Origin: Isoetes taiwanensis
Lineage: Eukaryota; Streptophyta; Lycopodiopsida; Isoetales; Isoetaceae
Direction: 5' to 3'
NCBI GenBank assembly: GCA_021234155.1
Contig: JAJEKV010000015.1
Coordinates: forward strand, 4,505,667-4,569,666
Length of the DNA: 64,000 nucleotides
The notes under the pieces were generated by a model. The model saw only the letters and a program-made list of their open reading frames with translations, was not told the DNA's origin and searched no databases. Shown here piece by piece: positions 42,910 through 54,199 of the stretch. The translations under genes were made by a program, and so were the position numbers. The stretch's first letter is position 1, and every line of letters starts with the position of its first letter.

Positions 42910-44396
42910 GTGGCGTCCCTACTGCGTATCACGATGCTCGCCCAGATACAAATAGGAGTTCATCCCCACGCACCAGCTCCACACCGATCTGAGGGCCCTC
43001 CACACATATCCAGGACGACCTAGAGTCCACCGATTGGGAAGAGAAGGGGGTCATTTTACCCCGTCTCCCTGCAGGGCCTACCTAGGCTGCGAAGCGTAAA
43101 CATACACGTCGAACATATCATCATATATCCACCTCGGGGTGGTACATCAACATCTGCATAGATAAAGATCAAAGACAATACAAAGGGAAGTCCTACCCAA
43201 GGCTCCCGGACTCGGGGATGACCGACAAGCTTGGGTCTCGAGTTCGGTCTTGAGCATGAATCATGACAATGGATTGGGCTGCATAAGAACATGGCTTAGG
43301 GTTGTCCACTCCTTCCGCCCCTCCCGTGCACACTTTGCAGAGTAGGTTGAAATGTGTTGGGACCTGACCGTAGAGTAGGGTGCATAGCCAAAGGGGCTAT
43401 TCCGGGTTACATCTCCCCGGTCCCGATGGGGGGCGGTAGGGATCACTCCCTCCGGAGATCTACATGCTAACCCAAGGTGACTAGAGGGCCAGCGCCCTTA
43501 TTCGACTTCAACCCAGCGGAGAGTGACGCATCACTCCACGGGTGTCGAGCCCATGCCTTACCCACACTCAGTGGCAAGCCATTAGACCTAGTCACTCTGA
43601 TCCCCGGTAGGCCTTACACACCAGAGGGATCGGTCAAGGGTTAGAACATGAATCTCATTCTAAGCCAGTCTGGCCCCTTCACCCACAACCAGGGTGGGCT
43701 CCGTGACACAGGCGAATTCTAGTAATGCACTAAGAGGGACTAGCTAGGAGCATCATCTACTAAGCTTTAAGTCTCTACTCACCCTTCCCAATACAATGAG
43801 TCCATAGAATACAACCATCCATCATATGATCATAAATAATAAGAACTAATCTAATACATAGAGTCAATTCTTTAGTTAGCGTCGTTAATGGTCTGCATTG
43901 GGCTACTAAGGGCGATTTAATAGGCTAAACCTACCGGGTTCGAAGGGCTGGAATGAGGTTTTAAGCTATTCAATCGACCAAATACCTAATCCCTGGTTCA
44001 CTCCCTCTTGATCCGGCGTCCATGTCTACGCTACGCCGGGATGCGGTCGGAAGGATGATCCGACAAGCCATGTGTTGGCGGATTGTGGGAGTTGGAATTG
44101 ACTCCTGGTATCGAATCCTGAGCTCGAAGGTCCGTGGGCAAAAAGGGAATGTTAGGGTTTGGTGCCTTATGTAGGCTATCGGTTAGGTTTAGGGTTCCCA
44201 TGACCCTTGGTCTTCCTTTAATGGTTTAAAGGTCTAAAAGGTGCGCGCATTGCTAAAGGTAATGCGTACCATTGCAAAGTTGCCCCTAGGGCGCCCTTGC
44301 TTAGGTATGTGTGTGCGTCGACTAGGCGGCGTGTATGCGTGGCGGTAGCGATCACGGTATACGTCTTGAGACCGTATATCGTACTGGAACGTCACA
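42910..44396 (-). repeat. 5' LTR of the minus-strand chromovirus
   Basis: Partner of 15,783-17,263, about 1.49 kb. On the minus strand it runs TGTGACG...GGGACGCCAC. The primer site lies at its left edge, and the CCTTC target duplication at its right edge. Confidence 0.85.
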
Positions 44397-44401
44397 CCTT
44401 C
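44397..44401. repeat. Target-site duplication CCTTC (right copy)
   Basis: Matches 15778-15782 on the far side of the element 28.6 kb away. Confidence 0.75.
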
Positions 44402-45091
44402 TCAATGACAGACTCAGTGATGTTATGCAGATGGCAAACATAGTTGACCTTGCCAATATCCTTCATGCAATACCCGATCATCCCTTCAAAGCAATGAAGG
44501 CGGCTGTTCTTGAAGGCCTTGCACACCAGAATCACGCCTGCTGGTTTTGAAGCCCAATTAAAGTCCTTCTTAATTAGCATCATTCATAGCCCTGGGACTC
44601 TTGAACTGGGCTCTAAATACAGCCTAGCTGTGCAAGTGATCCATACTTCAACACGGTACAGGGCTACGGCCCCAGCCAGGGGACGTCTTGCCCAGACAGG
44701 CCCAATGTCACACTGACATCTATGGCAGTCCAACCATGTCCAAGAGAAGGGCCAGTAGCAGGCCCGCCTGTTTGAGGGCCTCTGGATAAGGACCCAATTT
44801 CCAATGAGCTCAGAGAAGGAGGCATAGAGCAGGCGACCCCTTCCCTTTCCTGGCTGCCCTTCTCAAAGACATGGTGCCATAGACAAAATAAAATAAGGAA
44901 TACAGAACCGTTACCTGTAGGTGAAGTTGTCGGACCAATTTCTGGGGCTGTACCTGCAAAAAGGCCATGCAATCCTCAGTTATAGACATCGGACGACACC
45001 TATCATGCCAGGAATATGCGCCCATCCTCGCCAAGTGCGGGCTGCCCATGTGAACCAAAGAACTCCCAACCAACAGGAAGTCAAGATCCAA
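44402..45091 (-). pseudogene. 5' part of the unrecognised gene split by the chromovirus
   Basis: The minus-strand reading 44583-44392 contains MMLIKKDFNWASKPAGVILV, KNSRLHCFEGMIGYCMKDIG and VCHLHNITESVIEK, ending exactly at the insertion. Upstream readings (44972-44664 and 45091-44810) contain RPMSITEDCMAFLQVQPQKL and GHGWTAIDVSVTLGL, in two frames. The C-terminal half continues at 15,777 on the same strand. Conserved-looking Cys and His residues suggest a nucleic-acid enzyme, but I cannot assign a family. Confidence 0.5.
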
Positions 45092-45138
45092 CTCTAGATT
45101 CCCATTTTTGGAATCTAGGGTGCCACCATCAGTTTATA

Positions 45139-45158
45139 CGGTATTCTTATATGAATAC
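45139..45158. repeat. Inverted repeat
   Basis: GGTATTCTTATATGAATACC pairs as an 8-bp stem with a small loop (GGTATTC...GAATACC). It lies just upstream of the split coding remnant on the minus strand. Function unknown. Confidence 0.6.
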
Positions 45159-45159
45159 C

Positions 45160-47500
45160 GTCTCAAACCATACAAAATCTTATGTTATATTTGTACCGTT
45201 TCTGATTTCGGCCAGATTATATCGGGGATGTACCTTGTTACATACTTCTGCATCCTAGAGATGTGCAGAAGTGCAGAAATAAGTCATTAAAGAGGTGCAT
45301 GAACAATGCTTTGAGGTGGTCAAAATAATTGGACATGTTTATTCCTCAGAGAGAATTTGGAAGCAAAAAATTGGTATAACGAATAAAATTACTCTATTTA
45401 TTCTTAAAGCCCACTAGGAAAAAGTTTATTGGACACGAATTGAATTTGAACATAATATAAAAGTTGCTTCTCATGCAACATCCCCCATCATGTGGTATTA
45501 ATTTGCATCAAACTTATAGATTGTGGGCGCTCTATGATTCAAAATTTGAACTATTCCGAATTTAAAACTATAAACTTTTTATCCATAAGCATCATAAGTT
45601 TGTCTATCAGAAGTTATTTCTAAAGTACCCAATTACATTAAATTATTACTGGTTCAGAGTCTAGTTTACACCATTTCTCAGTGTTTATTAACTTTGGCTT
45701 CAGAGTATTCTAATCACTAGTTAATTCATTTTGTCCAACATTCATAACATCCTTTAAACCAGTGTCCATTAACTTTGGCTTCAAAGTATTCTAATCACTA
45801 GTTAATTCATTTATCCAACATTCATAACATCAAACTATACTAATAGCTGCCGCGATAAATTTCTTGTAATAATAATCGCGCAATCCATATAATCGATCAA
45901 TAGTGACCATCGCTCCATGGTATATTCCACCTGATATTCCATATAGAGCAAGCACGATCGTTCCCTCAAAAACAAGATGGGGTCAAACCTGAATTTTCAC
46001 ATCACCATATGATTCTGAAACCATAGGGTGCCAAGACAATGATGCAGTAAAAATACAGCCACGAATTGGTTGTCCAAGACACAAGAAGATGGCATGAACT
46101 CCACTGCAATAGAGCGTATGTCTTGCAAATAGTACATTTGAGCAACTGCATGGCTGCGGCAGGAAGTACTAAATAAGACATGGAAATTAACACATAATGT
46201 AACGTAGTAGTATTCCAATTGAAACAATATGTTGCTGCAGAAATTTTGCAGCAGCATCCATAGGCACATGAATTGGTTGGTCAATATACCACAATATATG
46301 GCTACTAATATATCCTCTCCTCTGCTTCAACAGAACTGCTGTGCTTTGTATTTTGGATAACAAATGACAGATCTGCAATGCAACCACGCACAATCATTGG
46401 CTAGAAATCCCTTTCACACTTCATTATTTGAAAGCAACAATATTGAAGACTAGGGATTTGAACCCTCTGCCAAAAAGTCAGTGCCAGACAACCACAAAAG
46501 AATTCCCTAATAGCAATGCATGTAGAAAGCCAGCATGATCACCTTCGCAACACCTCTCTCTGTCAAGAAGAACCCAGTTAAAATCAAACAAGAATGCTCA
46601 TCACAAAAAATGAGCTATAGCCCCCGGGGAATTCAGTATTCTTTGCAGTACGAAACATGTGCATGCAAAAAAGGGTTTTTTTTTTACCATTTCGTATTTA
46701 TATATACTCACCATTAGGGGGTTCTTTCGCCATTATCTGGGGCAAAATATATACTTTAGGGGTTAAATTAGCTTCCAAAGATTAGTATACTAGGGATGTT
46801 TTTGGGCACCCTTCGAGCGCAGATGTCCATACCCTTTTATTACTAAGTGCATCCCCCAGGCCATAACCCTGACAATAATTACTACAAAAGAAACTATTTC
46901 CCTTTGCCACAGAAGCAAGAGCCTCTAGTCTACAATATGCTCTTCTTTCATGCAACAGAGCTTCGAAGATGCAAGAATCATAGCAAATACCTCCCGACCT
47001 CCTTCCGGCAACAAAACAGACAGTCTGCTCCACCGCCATAGTCATGCCATCGCCTCTACGTGGCTAGTGGTCACTCCTTCCCTATAAAAACATTACGAGC
47101 CAAATAAAACTTCTACAAATAACCCTCTAAAAGAAACTCTAAACTATGTGAATCCCAAACCCAATATTATGACATCATCAAATTACGGTTTTGGTATCCT
47201 CATACTTACCAAAAGCATATAAAATCTTACGTATTCTTCAATTGCAAAGGATAGTAAGTTTAGCTCTCTTTTTTTGCATAAATTGTCTCATGATTTTTAA
47301 AGCTAATTAAACTCATTTTTGAAAAAGATAGCCTTTACAAATACATAAAACATATTTTACAATGGATTGCTTAAGTGACATCATCTTAGAAATATATTTT
47401 ACAATGGACTGCATTGCAACAGATTTGAAGTTCCCTGAATAAACCATATATAAATCACAAAGTTGGTCATCCTAGTGCAACTACCTCCCAATATGTTTTG
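45160..47500. other. AT-rich intergenic, one local duplication
   Basis: No persuasive coding region on either strand. It contains an 81-bp tandem duplication (listed separately) and short A/T runs. Nothing else was identified. Confidence 0.45.
45680..45831. repeat. 81-bp tandem duplication
   Basis: Copies begin at 45680 and 45761 (AGTGTTTATTAAC / AGTGTCCATTAAC) and share AGTATTCTAATCACTAG and CCAACATTCATAACATC. Only a few mismatches separate them. Confidence 0.85.
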
Positions 47501-48225
47501 AGATTGTGTAACACCTGAGAATCTCTCACGACAAAACGTCCGTGGAATGGAGCCCGGCCGTGAGGTGGGAATGAAGGTAGGCGGCGAACCCTAAACCAAA
47601 GCCATGCGATATTTCACCATTCTTGAAGAAGGATCAAGATCTCGTGTGGCTGGTTAGAGGGGAAGATGCAACCCTCCTGAAGAGCTTGGTACTCTACCAA
47701 TTCTTCCCGGAGAGGATCTCTTCTATCCCATTGTTCCTTTCATGGTAGTGGAAGGGGATCTTGAGGTACAGGTAATAGAATCTTGGTTAGGAGAATTTGT
47801 AGGAGATAGGAACAGTCCTTTTTGTTCGTGGTCAGAGAGTAGAATTACAGTTAGAATCTTTGCTTGAGAACGATTGTGTGTTGATTGTGGGGTGGTGGAT
47901 TTCTTGGTTGATAAGGAATAGAATATTAAATGATTTGTGGGGCCATATTGGAAGGAATGAAAGATCCCACATTGGAACTGTGGAGGTTGGCAGAGGGACA
48001 AATCTCGAAAAAAGATTGCAGGAATGATAAGGTATCTGAGACAGTACAGGATAGTATGGGATTTGGACAGAGACTGAAAAGACTCTCTTTCGGCTGTTAT
48101 GCAAGTTAAGTTGTAAAGGGCAAAACCAACTGAAAGAGATTGCTGAAGCCTTGATCAAGGTCGAGAACGGACAGAGGGATCCTAGCTGCGTTGCTTTCGG
48201 AGATTTTCTTACCTGGCTTCCGAAT

Positions 48226-49880
48226 ATGGTGAATACACGCTCTGGAGCGGGAGTGGGACCTTTGCACAGACAACAGGGGGTGGTTCAGCCCATTTTGGAC
48301 TATGCCAATGAAATCCAGCAGGTGGTTAGGTGTGAGCTGAAGAATCAACATGCCTCGGCTTGTGTGGGTAAGCTTAAAAACCCTGCAGTTGAAAATAAAT
48401 TAAAATATCTTTCTAGTCTGGGTCTTATTGGCTGTATTCGACACGAAGGGGTCCGTCTACAGTCCCTTAAAGCTGAGCTTGAGAAGGACAAGGGTATTTC
48501 AATCAGAAATATCTACTGGACTGAATTTCCTTTTTTTATAACCGAGTGTAAGAATCCTCAAACGGCCACCCTGCTCTTAAAAAAAGGAACAATCACTAGA
48601 GCCAATACACAGTTGTTCTTTCAAAAGTGGTACCCTGGGTTTGACCCACAGAATTTGAATGAATTTTTTCATCCAGCCTGGTCCTCCTTGCAGGGGTTAA
48701 ATCCCATGTACTGGAATGAACAGTCCCTGTTTTCCCTATTCAAAGACACTGGGAACTATATTGCATTGGAAGTCTCCCTAGACAGGGCCCCTAGAGTTTG
48801 GGCCCAGATTGATCTTCTAAAGCCAATTCCTAACAACATCCATTACATTGATTACTTTGGGAACCCAAAGATTCTAAAGCTGGCCTGGAATGGTCTCCCA
48901 CAGCCTTGTGCCATCTGTGGTATCCGGCTTCATGGTGGGGGTATATGCAAGGGAGCACGGGCAGTGAAGACTATCCAACAGGTGGAACAGAAAAAAGATG
49001 ATGAATGGATTACTCCCAGCAAAAGAGGGAAGAATTCAAATACTCATGCTCAGAAACATAGGAGGAATATCAATGGCAGTGCTAAGAGGAAAGCAAAGAA
49101 AATGAGAGAGAAGGAGTTGCAAGCTGAAAATCAGAAGATGTTGGACCAAAAAGAACAGAGGACAGAATGGAGGAAGAAAGTGAGATTCCAGGATGTTAAC
49201 TCTGTCAAGGTTCTTAACAAAGCCAAGGGGAAAGAAATTCTTGACCCTGATGCTCTGGTGGTGACCCCGGCCCATGAACATAGGGCTAAAGTCCTCACCA
49301 TTGAAGAACCCACGGCTCCCCCAATAAATGAATTCTCTGAGTCTGATGGCTCTGGTGGAAAATTCATTGAACAAGAAGAACCCTCCTTTAAATCCTCTCC
49401 TCCCCCGTCATTGAATTGTTTAAAGATCAATCCCCTCAGTTCAAGCATATGGATTCGATTCCAATGCGGAAGGATGACCAGGAGGATGTCCCCAAATATA
49501 TTGATAAGCTGAATTCTGATCCATTGCAGGGTGTTGTCCCCTTAACCCAAGGGGTGGGCTCAGAACCAGAAGAAATTCTTCCTACAGGTTTAATCATTTA
49601 CAATTCCCCTGTTCTTTTGGGATAGGAGGTACAATTGTCTCTACCTTCCCCTCAACTAGAGCTGACTGAGAATGAGGGGGTCCCCTGCTCTCTAAGGTTA
49701 AGTGACTCGGACACTCCTCAAGGCAAATTTTGGGATGATAGGAAGAGTAGTGAAGATGAGGCTGAGGTTGCTGATGGGGTCGAGACTTTTTTCACACCAC
49801 AAACAACCAAGAAGACTAGGCAAAGAAAGGTCTATACACCCAATCCGTATGGGCCTATCACTAGGTCCAAAAGATCATGA
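48226..49880 (+). CDS. LINE ORF1 protein (RNA-binding Gag-like), frameshifted
   Basis: The first ATG in the long frame is 48226 (MVNTRSGAGVGPL), a typical start for plant retroelement ORF1. The open frame continues without an ATG to 48151. Residues of about 75-230 match the DUF4283 pattern (SIRNIYWTEFPFFITECKN, WNEQSLFSLFKDTGNYIALE, VWAQIDLLKPIP). A complete CX2CX4HX4C zinc knuckle, CAICGIRLHGGGIC, follows near 48,907. After it comes a long Lys/Glu-rich tail. A frame change near 49,430 and one stop at 49,623 interrupt the C-terminus, which ends SKRS at 49,877. In intact elements the protein binds LINE RNA. The stop codon overlaps the ORF2 start as ATGA. Confidence 0.8.
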
Positions 49881-50805
49881 AGATTGTCACTTACGTTAGA
49901 GGAATTAAGGGCCCCTTGAAGCCAAAACGCTATTATAGCAAATGAAAGAAATGAGGGTCGACATAATTCTCATTCAGAGCATAGGCTTCCAAGTTTTGAA
50001 GCTTCCAACCTTGGGAGCTGGGTAATGCCTAATGGGGGCTCCATCTCGTCCCCTGCAGATGGAACTAGGGGGGAATTTGTACCATTTAGAATTCTTTCCC
50101 CTCTCTTGGCTCCTACCAGAACCAATCAGGAAGATGGCATGTGGTTTTCTTGCAAATTAATGGGGAAGAAGTTGGGGTCATAAATGTGTATGCCTCCACT
50201 GATCCAGGGGAGAGGGAGAGTCAATGGAAGGAGATGGCGGACTGGATACATATAAAAAAAGCAGACAGCTGGCTTTTATGTGGAGACTTCAACAACACTC
50301 CTCAATGGGACCAGAAAATTAGGAAGAAGTTGAATATGTCAAGAATGAAAGAGTTCAATGGGATAGATTAATGTCCTTATTTGTCTACCAAGCCCCTTCT
50401 TCATCTAATGTGTACTCCTGGAGCAACAAGAGGGTAGGGAATGACAGGGTGTACTGCCTACTTGACAGGTTTTATACAAAGGACAATACTTGGCCACATA
50501 TGATCATAAGAGGAGATCATAGTAACTCCATATCATACCACTTTCCTCAATGCCTGGAGTATGGTAGTTCCTTTAAAGGTGGGGCCACTACCCCTTTTAA
50601 ATTGAACACTAGCTTGCTCAACAATGATTTGTTCTGTCAAGAATTCCAAGAATTCTATAAATCCCTGCAACCTCTGCAACAAAGTGGCTCTATGAAAGGT
50701 TTTGTTAGCAGAATGAGGCAAATTAAGGAATGGTTAAAGGTCTGGGGCAGGAATTGGAATGAGAAGCTGAAAAAAAAGAGAAAAGGGACATCTATCTTCA
50801 AGTAA
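49877..50805 (+). CDS. LINE ORF2, endonuclease part (broken)
   Basis: ORF2 begins at ATG 49877 with MKIVTYVRGIKGPLK, matching the start of plant L1 endonucleases. It is interrupted by stops and frame changes. Later blocks are VGVINVYASTDPGERESQWK (near 50,175), LLCGDFNNTPQW (near 50,275), the catalytic GDFN motif, and WSNKRVGNDRVYCLLDRFY with RGDHSNSISYHFP (near 50,420-50,530), corresponding to the substrate-binding and SDH motifs. The enzyme would nick the target site to prime reverse transcription. Confidence 0.75.
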
Positions 50806-50819
50806 AAGAGGTTAGGCAG

Positions 50820-52652
50820 AAGATTTTCTCTGATCCACATAATGTTGTGCTGCATAAGGAAGAGGAAGTTCTTGAAAGAAAAGTCAAGAACATTGAGGAG
50901 TCCAAGCCGGGGGCCGATAGTCAAGAGCAAATGTGTGAACATAAATAATATGGATAGATGCAGCTCCAAACTGTTCTTCAAGACTGCCAAAAGTAGAATA
51001 ATGAATAATGGGATCATTTCGGTTTTAAGGAAATCAGAACATATCAGGACAGGACAACTTAATGAATTCCTTCTATGAGAAGTATAGAAGTTTATTTGCT
51101 CAAGAAGAGGTGGATGATGATAGTTTTCAAGCTTTCTTTGATAAGCTTGGGCCAGCTGATAATGTCATGGATGATACACACCTTCTTGAATGCCCCTCTG
51201 AAGGGGAGATTCAAAAGGTCCTTAAAAGCATGGCTAATGGGAAAAGTCCTGGCCCTGATGGTATCCCTCCAGAGTTTTTTGTTTCTTTCTGGGATATATT
51301 GAAGCAGGATGTTATCACTTTTATTCAAGGGGCCTGGTCTGCACCTAAGCTTCACCCTGCCATCAATGCTGGTTTAATAGCCCTTATCCCCAAGGTGGAT
51401 GCCCCTGCTTCCTTTTCTGATTGGAGGCCAATTTCCCTCACTAATTCTACTTATAAGATCTTGGCCAAGATCCTGGCAAACAGAATCAAAGGGACTCTGC
51501 AAAAGATCATTAGCCCAGTTCAGTCTACTTTTCTCCTAGATAGAAGCATTTTGGACACTTTGTTGGTGCTCATGAGGGATTGCACTGGAATTCCTATTCT
51601 AAGCAAATCTGTATGCTAGTCAAATTGGACTTCAGACGGGCCTATGACACCATTCATTGGAAATTTTTGTACAAAGCAATGGCACAAGTGGGGTTTTCTG
51701 ATAAAGTCATAAATAGAGTGCACAGTCTGAATGTGGCTGGCTGTTCTGCTGTTCTGGTGAATGGGACTCCTACCAAGTTTTTTGAGTGCAAAAAAGGGGT
51801 TAGACAAGGTTGTCCCTTAGCCTCCTATCTTTTCTTGATAGTTGCTGAAATGGTCACAGGGGCCACTCTGTCCCTTATGGCTGCCAAGAAAATACAGTGT
51901 CTTCAGCTGCCACAGAATTTAGGAGAATTTTCAATAATGCAATATGCCGACGATACTTTTGCCTTTCTTCAAAATGATGGCTCCAGCTTATCAAATTTTC
52001 TGCAGATGCTTAATCTTTTTGGAGGAGCCTCTGGAGTCCAATTGAATAAAAGCAAAAGCACAATAGTATTGCAAACAGATGTGGAGGAGATACATGGCAT
52101 TAAAGTTACATGCCATAAAATTGCCACCAAGCTTCTTGGCCTCTCTTTGGCAATTAACATGAGTCTAGCAGGGCTATGGAATTCCATTGTTAACAGGATG
52201 AAGAAAAAGATTCAAATGTATCCAAAATCCCTCTCTCTTGCAAGAAGGGCGGGATTGTCAACAGTGTGATTGCAAGCACATATATTTTCTTTTCCTCTGC
52301 TATGATTGCTGATAAATCCTCTTATAGAAAACTTGAGTCAGCTATGAGAGAGTGCATTTGGCAAGGGGCCAGAATGGTCTCTTGGGAAAATTTGACCCTC
52401 CCCAAAAAAGAAGGAGGCCTGGAATGCAAAGATCTCTTCACCCAAGCACAAGCTCTGGCTGCAAAATTAGTATGGAGATCCTTGGTGTCAAATGCCCTCT
52501 CACCAGCTTTAAAATTGGTGAGATATTGGTTGGGGGTAACATCCTTGGTGGGGGCCCCTTCTCTTCCCCATCAACTTCTTGACTCAGCCTTCTTTCAACT
52601 CAAAGCTGCCCTTGGCACCTCCAAAATCCTGAGAAGAATTTTCTCTGCCTAG
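50820..52652 (+). CDS. LINE ORF2, reverse transcriptase part (broken)
   Basis: 51062-51619 carries MANGKSPGPDGIPPEFF, ALIPKVDAPASFSDWRPISL and NSTYKILAKILANRIK, the first blocks of L1-type reverse transcriptase. 51580-52269 carries LVKLDFRRAYDTIHWKFLY, GVRQGCPLASYLFLIVAEM and MQYADDTFAF. YADD near 51,947 is the catalytic block and is intact. 52266-52652 continues the thumb (MRECIWQGARMVSWENLTLP, GGLECKDLFTQAQALAAKL). Three frame changes separate these pieces. This is the enzyme of target-primed reverse transcription. Confidence 0.85.
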
Positions 52653-52655
52653 AAC

Positions 52656-53942
52656 TTGGCCTCTACTTGTTTTCGAGCCCGGCCTCTAAATTCAGTTAAT
52701 GATGAGTTTGGCTTTTTCTGGCATCAGGATCTGGTTGCAGAAGAGGAGGGATGTTTGGCTTTAAAACACCCTCTTAAATATAAAGAATGGTGTCAAGCAG
52801 GGCTTCATTCCATAGGTTCCTTGAGAAGCAATAATAATTGGAAAGATTGGTGTGATTTAGCCCCACAAATTTCGAATATCGACACAAATGTAAAACATTT
52901 ATGCTTTGCCAACTGTGAATCCAACTGGGACAAGGCAACTTCTCGCAAAATTGGACATGTGGTGAGCATGGATATAAGGTCTGAGATATAAAGCTTGCTC
53001 CTCGACAAAACTCAACTAAAAGTCAGTAAAGTTTGGAATTATCATCAGGACACAGCCATTGCAATTATCAAACAAGGTTGGAAGTTACAATGTGCAAATA
53101 AAATTGTGTCCTTTAGGTGGTTACTCTTGAACCAAAGCCTCAAAACCAATAGTTTTCGGGCTCAGTTTGACAATCATATTTCAAATCTGTGCCCACTAGT
53201 ATGTGGGCTGAGAGAAACGAGCTCTCATGTGTTTACTTGTGTCTGGCTCTCCCCTTTCTAGCAGTGGATTCAGCCTTTAGTGCAACAAGTTCCTTCTGAT
53301 GAAGCCTCTCTCCTTCAATATCTTAATCATATATCCCCTTTTAAAGGGACTATTAGAATCCTTAGCTGTTGGGCTGTATGGAAGCATAGGAACGAGATGG
53401 CCATAGCAGGATCGGCCCCAAGTCTAAATATGCCCAAGGCTTTCTTTCAGGTCCTTCTAGCAGAGGCTGCCATGGCCCATAGGGCGCAAAAGGGCCTGAA
53501 CTATGATAGACATTGGGATTCCTTGGGAACCTTCAATGGTTTCTTTCAATTTTTCTCCATAATGATGTGGACTCTCTGTTTGACAGAACTTCTGCTGAGG
53601 AGGCACCATGCGGGAGGACATGCTCGTGAGGTGGATCCTGCCACTGTCCGCTTATCAAATCTAGAGACCATAGATGCTCTTTTCTGGCTCAAGACAGAGG
53701 TTATTAGCTGTATCACCTTTACCCGACTGCTGGAGGATGAAGATATATGGAGGTACAATCAAGAGACCAGGCCTTATTTCCAAGGTAAGCTGAAGATCCA
53801 TGAGGATGCCCGGGACTCTTGGATTATGTATTTACTGGATTCTACAGGTTATGGGCCTAATGAATTGGATGACATGATGTTTGTCCACACAGAGGAGGCT
53901 TTTGCTATTATTACTCTCGATGGTGTGCCAGAAATTTTATGA
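52656..53942 (+). CDS. LINE ORF2 C-terminus: zinc-binding region and unknown extension
   Basis: 52,995-53,261 reads RWLLLNQSLKTNSFRAQFDN followed by CPLVCGLRETSSHVFTCVW. This is the zf-RVT zinc-binding module common at the end of plant LINE ORF2, with its Cys/Cys/His/Cys set and one inserted residue. 53280-53942 (220 codons, intact) starts with the usual helical tail (RILSCWAVWKHRNEM). It then continues with about 150 residues that are not RNase H-like: they lack the DGA, E and D motifs and include WRYNQETRPYFQGKLKIHED and GPNELDDMMFVHTEEAFAII. I do not recognise this extension. Confidence 0.6.
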
Positions 53943-54178
53943 GAAGATAGTATGCAGACCTACCTATCAGACTAAGTGAACCTTTTTTCTGAACAATATT
54001 TCTGTTTTAAAGTGGTTCTGTTTTTTGTCTGGGTATCCTTCCCATAAAGGACTTTGATGGCCTAGTTTTGCCATCACTACTTTTTCCCATTGCGGGCTAT
54101 GGTTGTCTGCTTTTGGGTTTTTGTATGTATGACTATGTAATTTTTCTCATACAGTAATATAATCTCTGCCGTTTCCTC

Positions 54179-54194
54179 AAAAAAAAAAAAAAAA
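54179..54194 (+). terminator. Poly(A) tail marking the LINE 3' end
   Basis: A run of 16 A's follows TCTGCCGTTTCCTC. The 3' UTR before it contains GTAATATAATC-type signals. The tail marks the 3' junction with host DNA. Confidence 0.85.
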
Positions 54195-54199
54195 TCCAG

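Larger units (their letters stand above)
47510..54194 (+). mobile_element. L1-type LINE, near full length, with poly(A) tail
   Basis: The order is a 5' untranslated region of about 0.7 kb, ORF1 (DUF4283-like, CCHC knuckle), ORF2 (endonuclease, reverse transcriptase, zf-RVT-like region, extra C-terminal segment), a 3' UTR of about 0.24 kb, and poly(A) at 54179-54194. The 5' boundary is placed where GC content rises near 47,510 and is uncertain. I did not find a convincing target duplication. About seven frameshifts or stops make this copy inactive, although the protein sequence is still readable over most of its length, so it is fairly young. Confidence 0.8.

Noticed and set aside
47723-48351. 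Minus-strand frames of 80-108 codons
   Set aside because: They are antisense to the LINE 5' UTR and ORF1 start and show no motif of their own.
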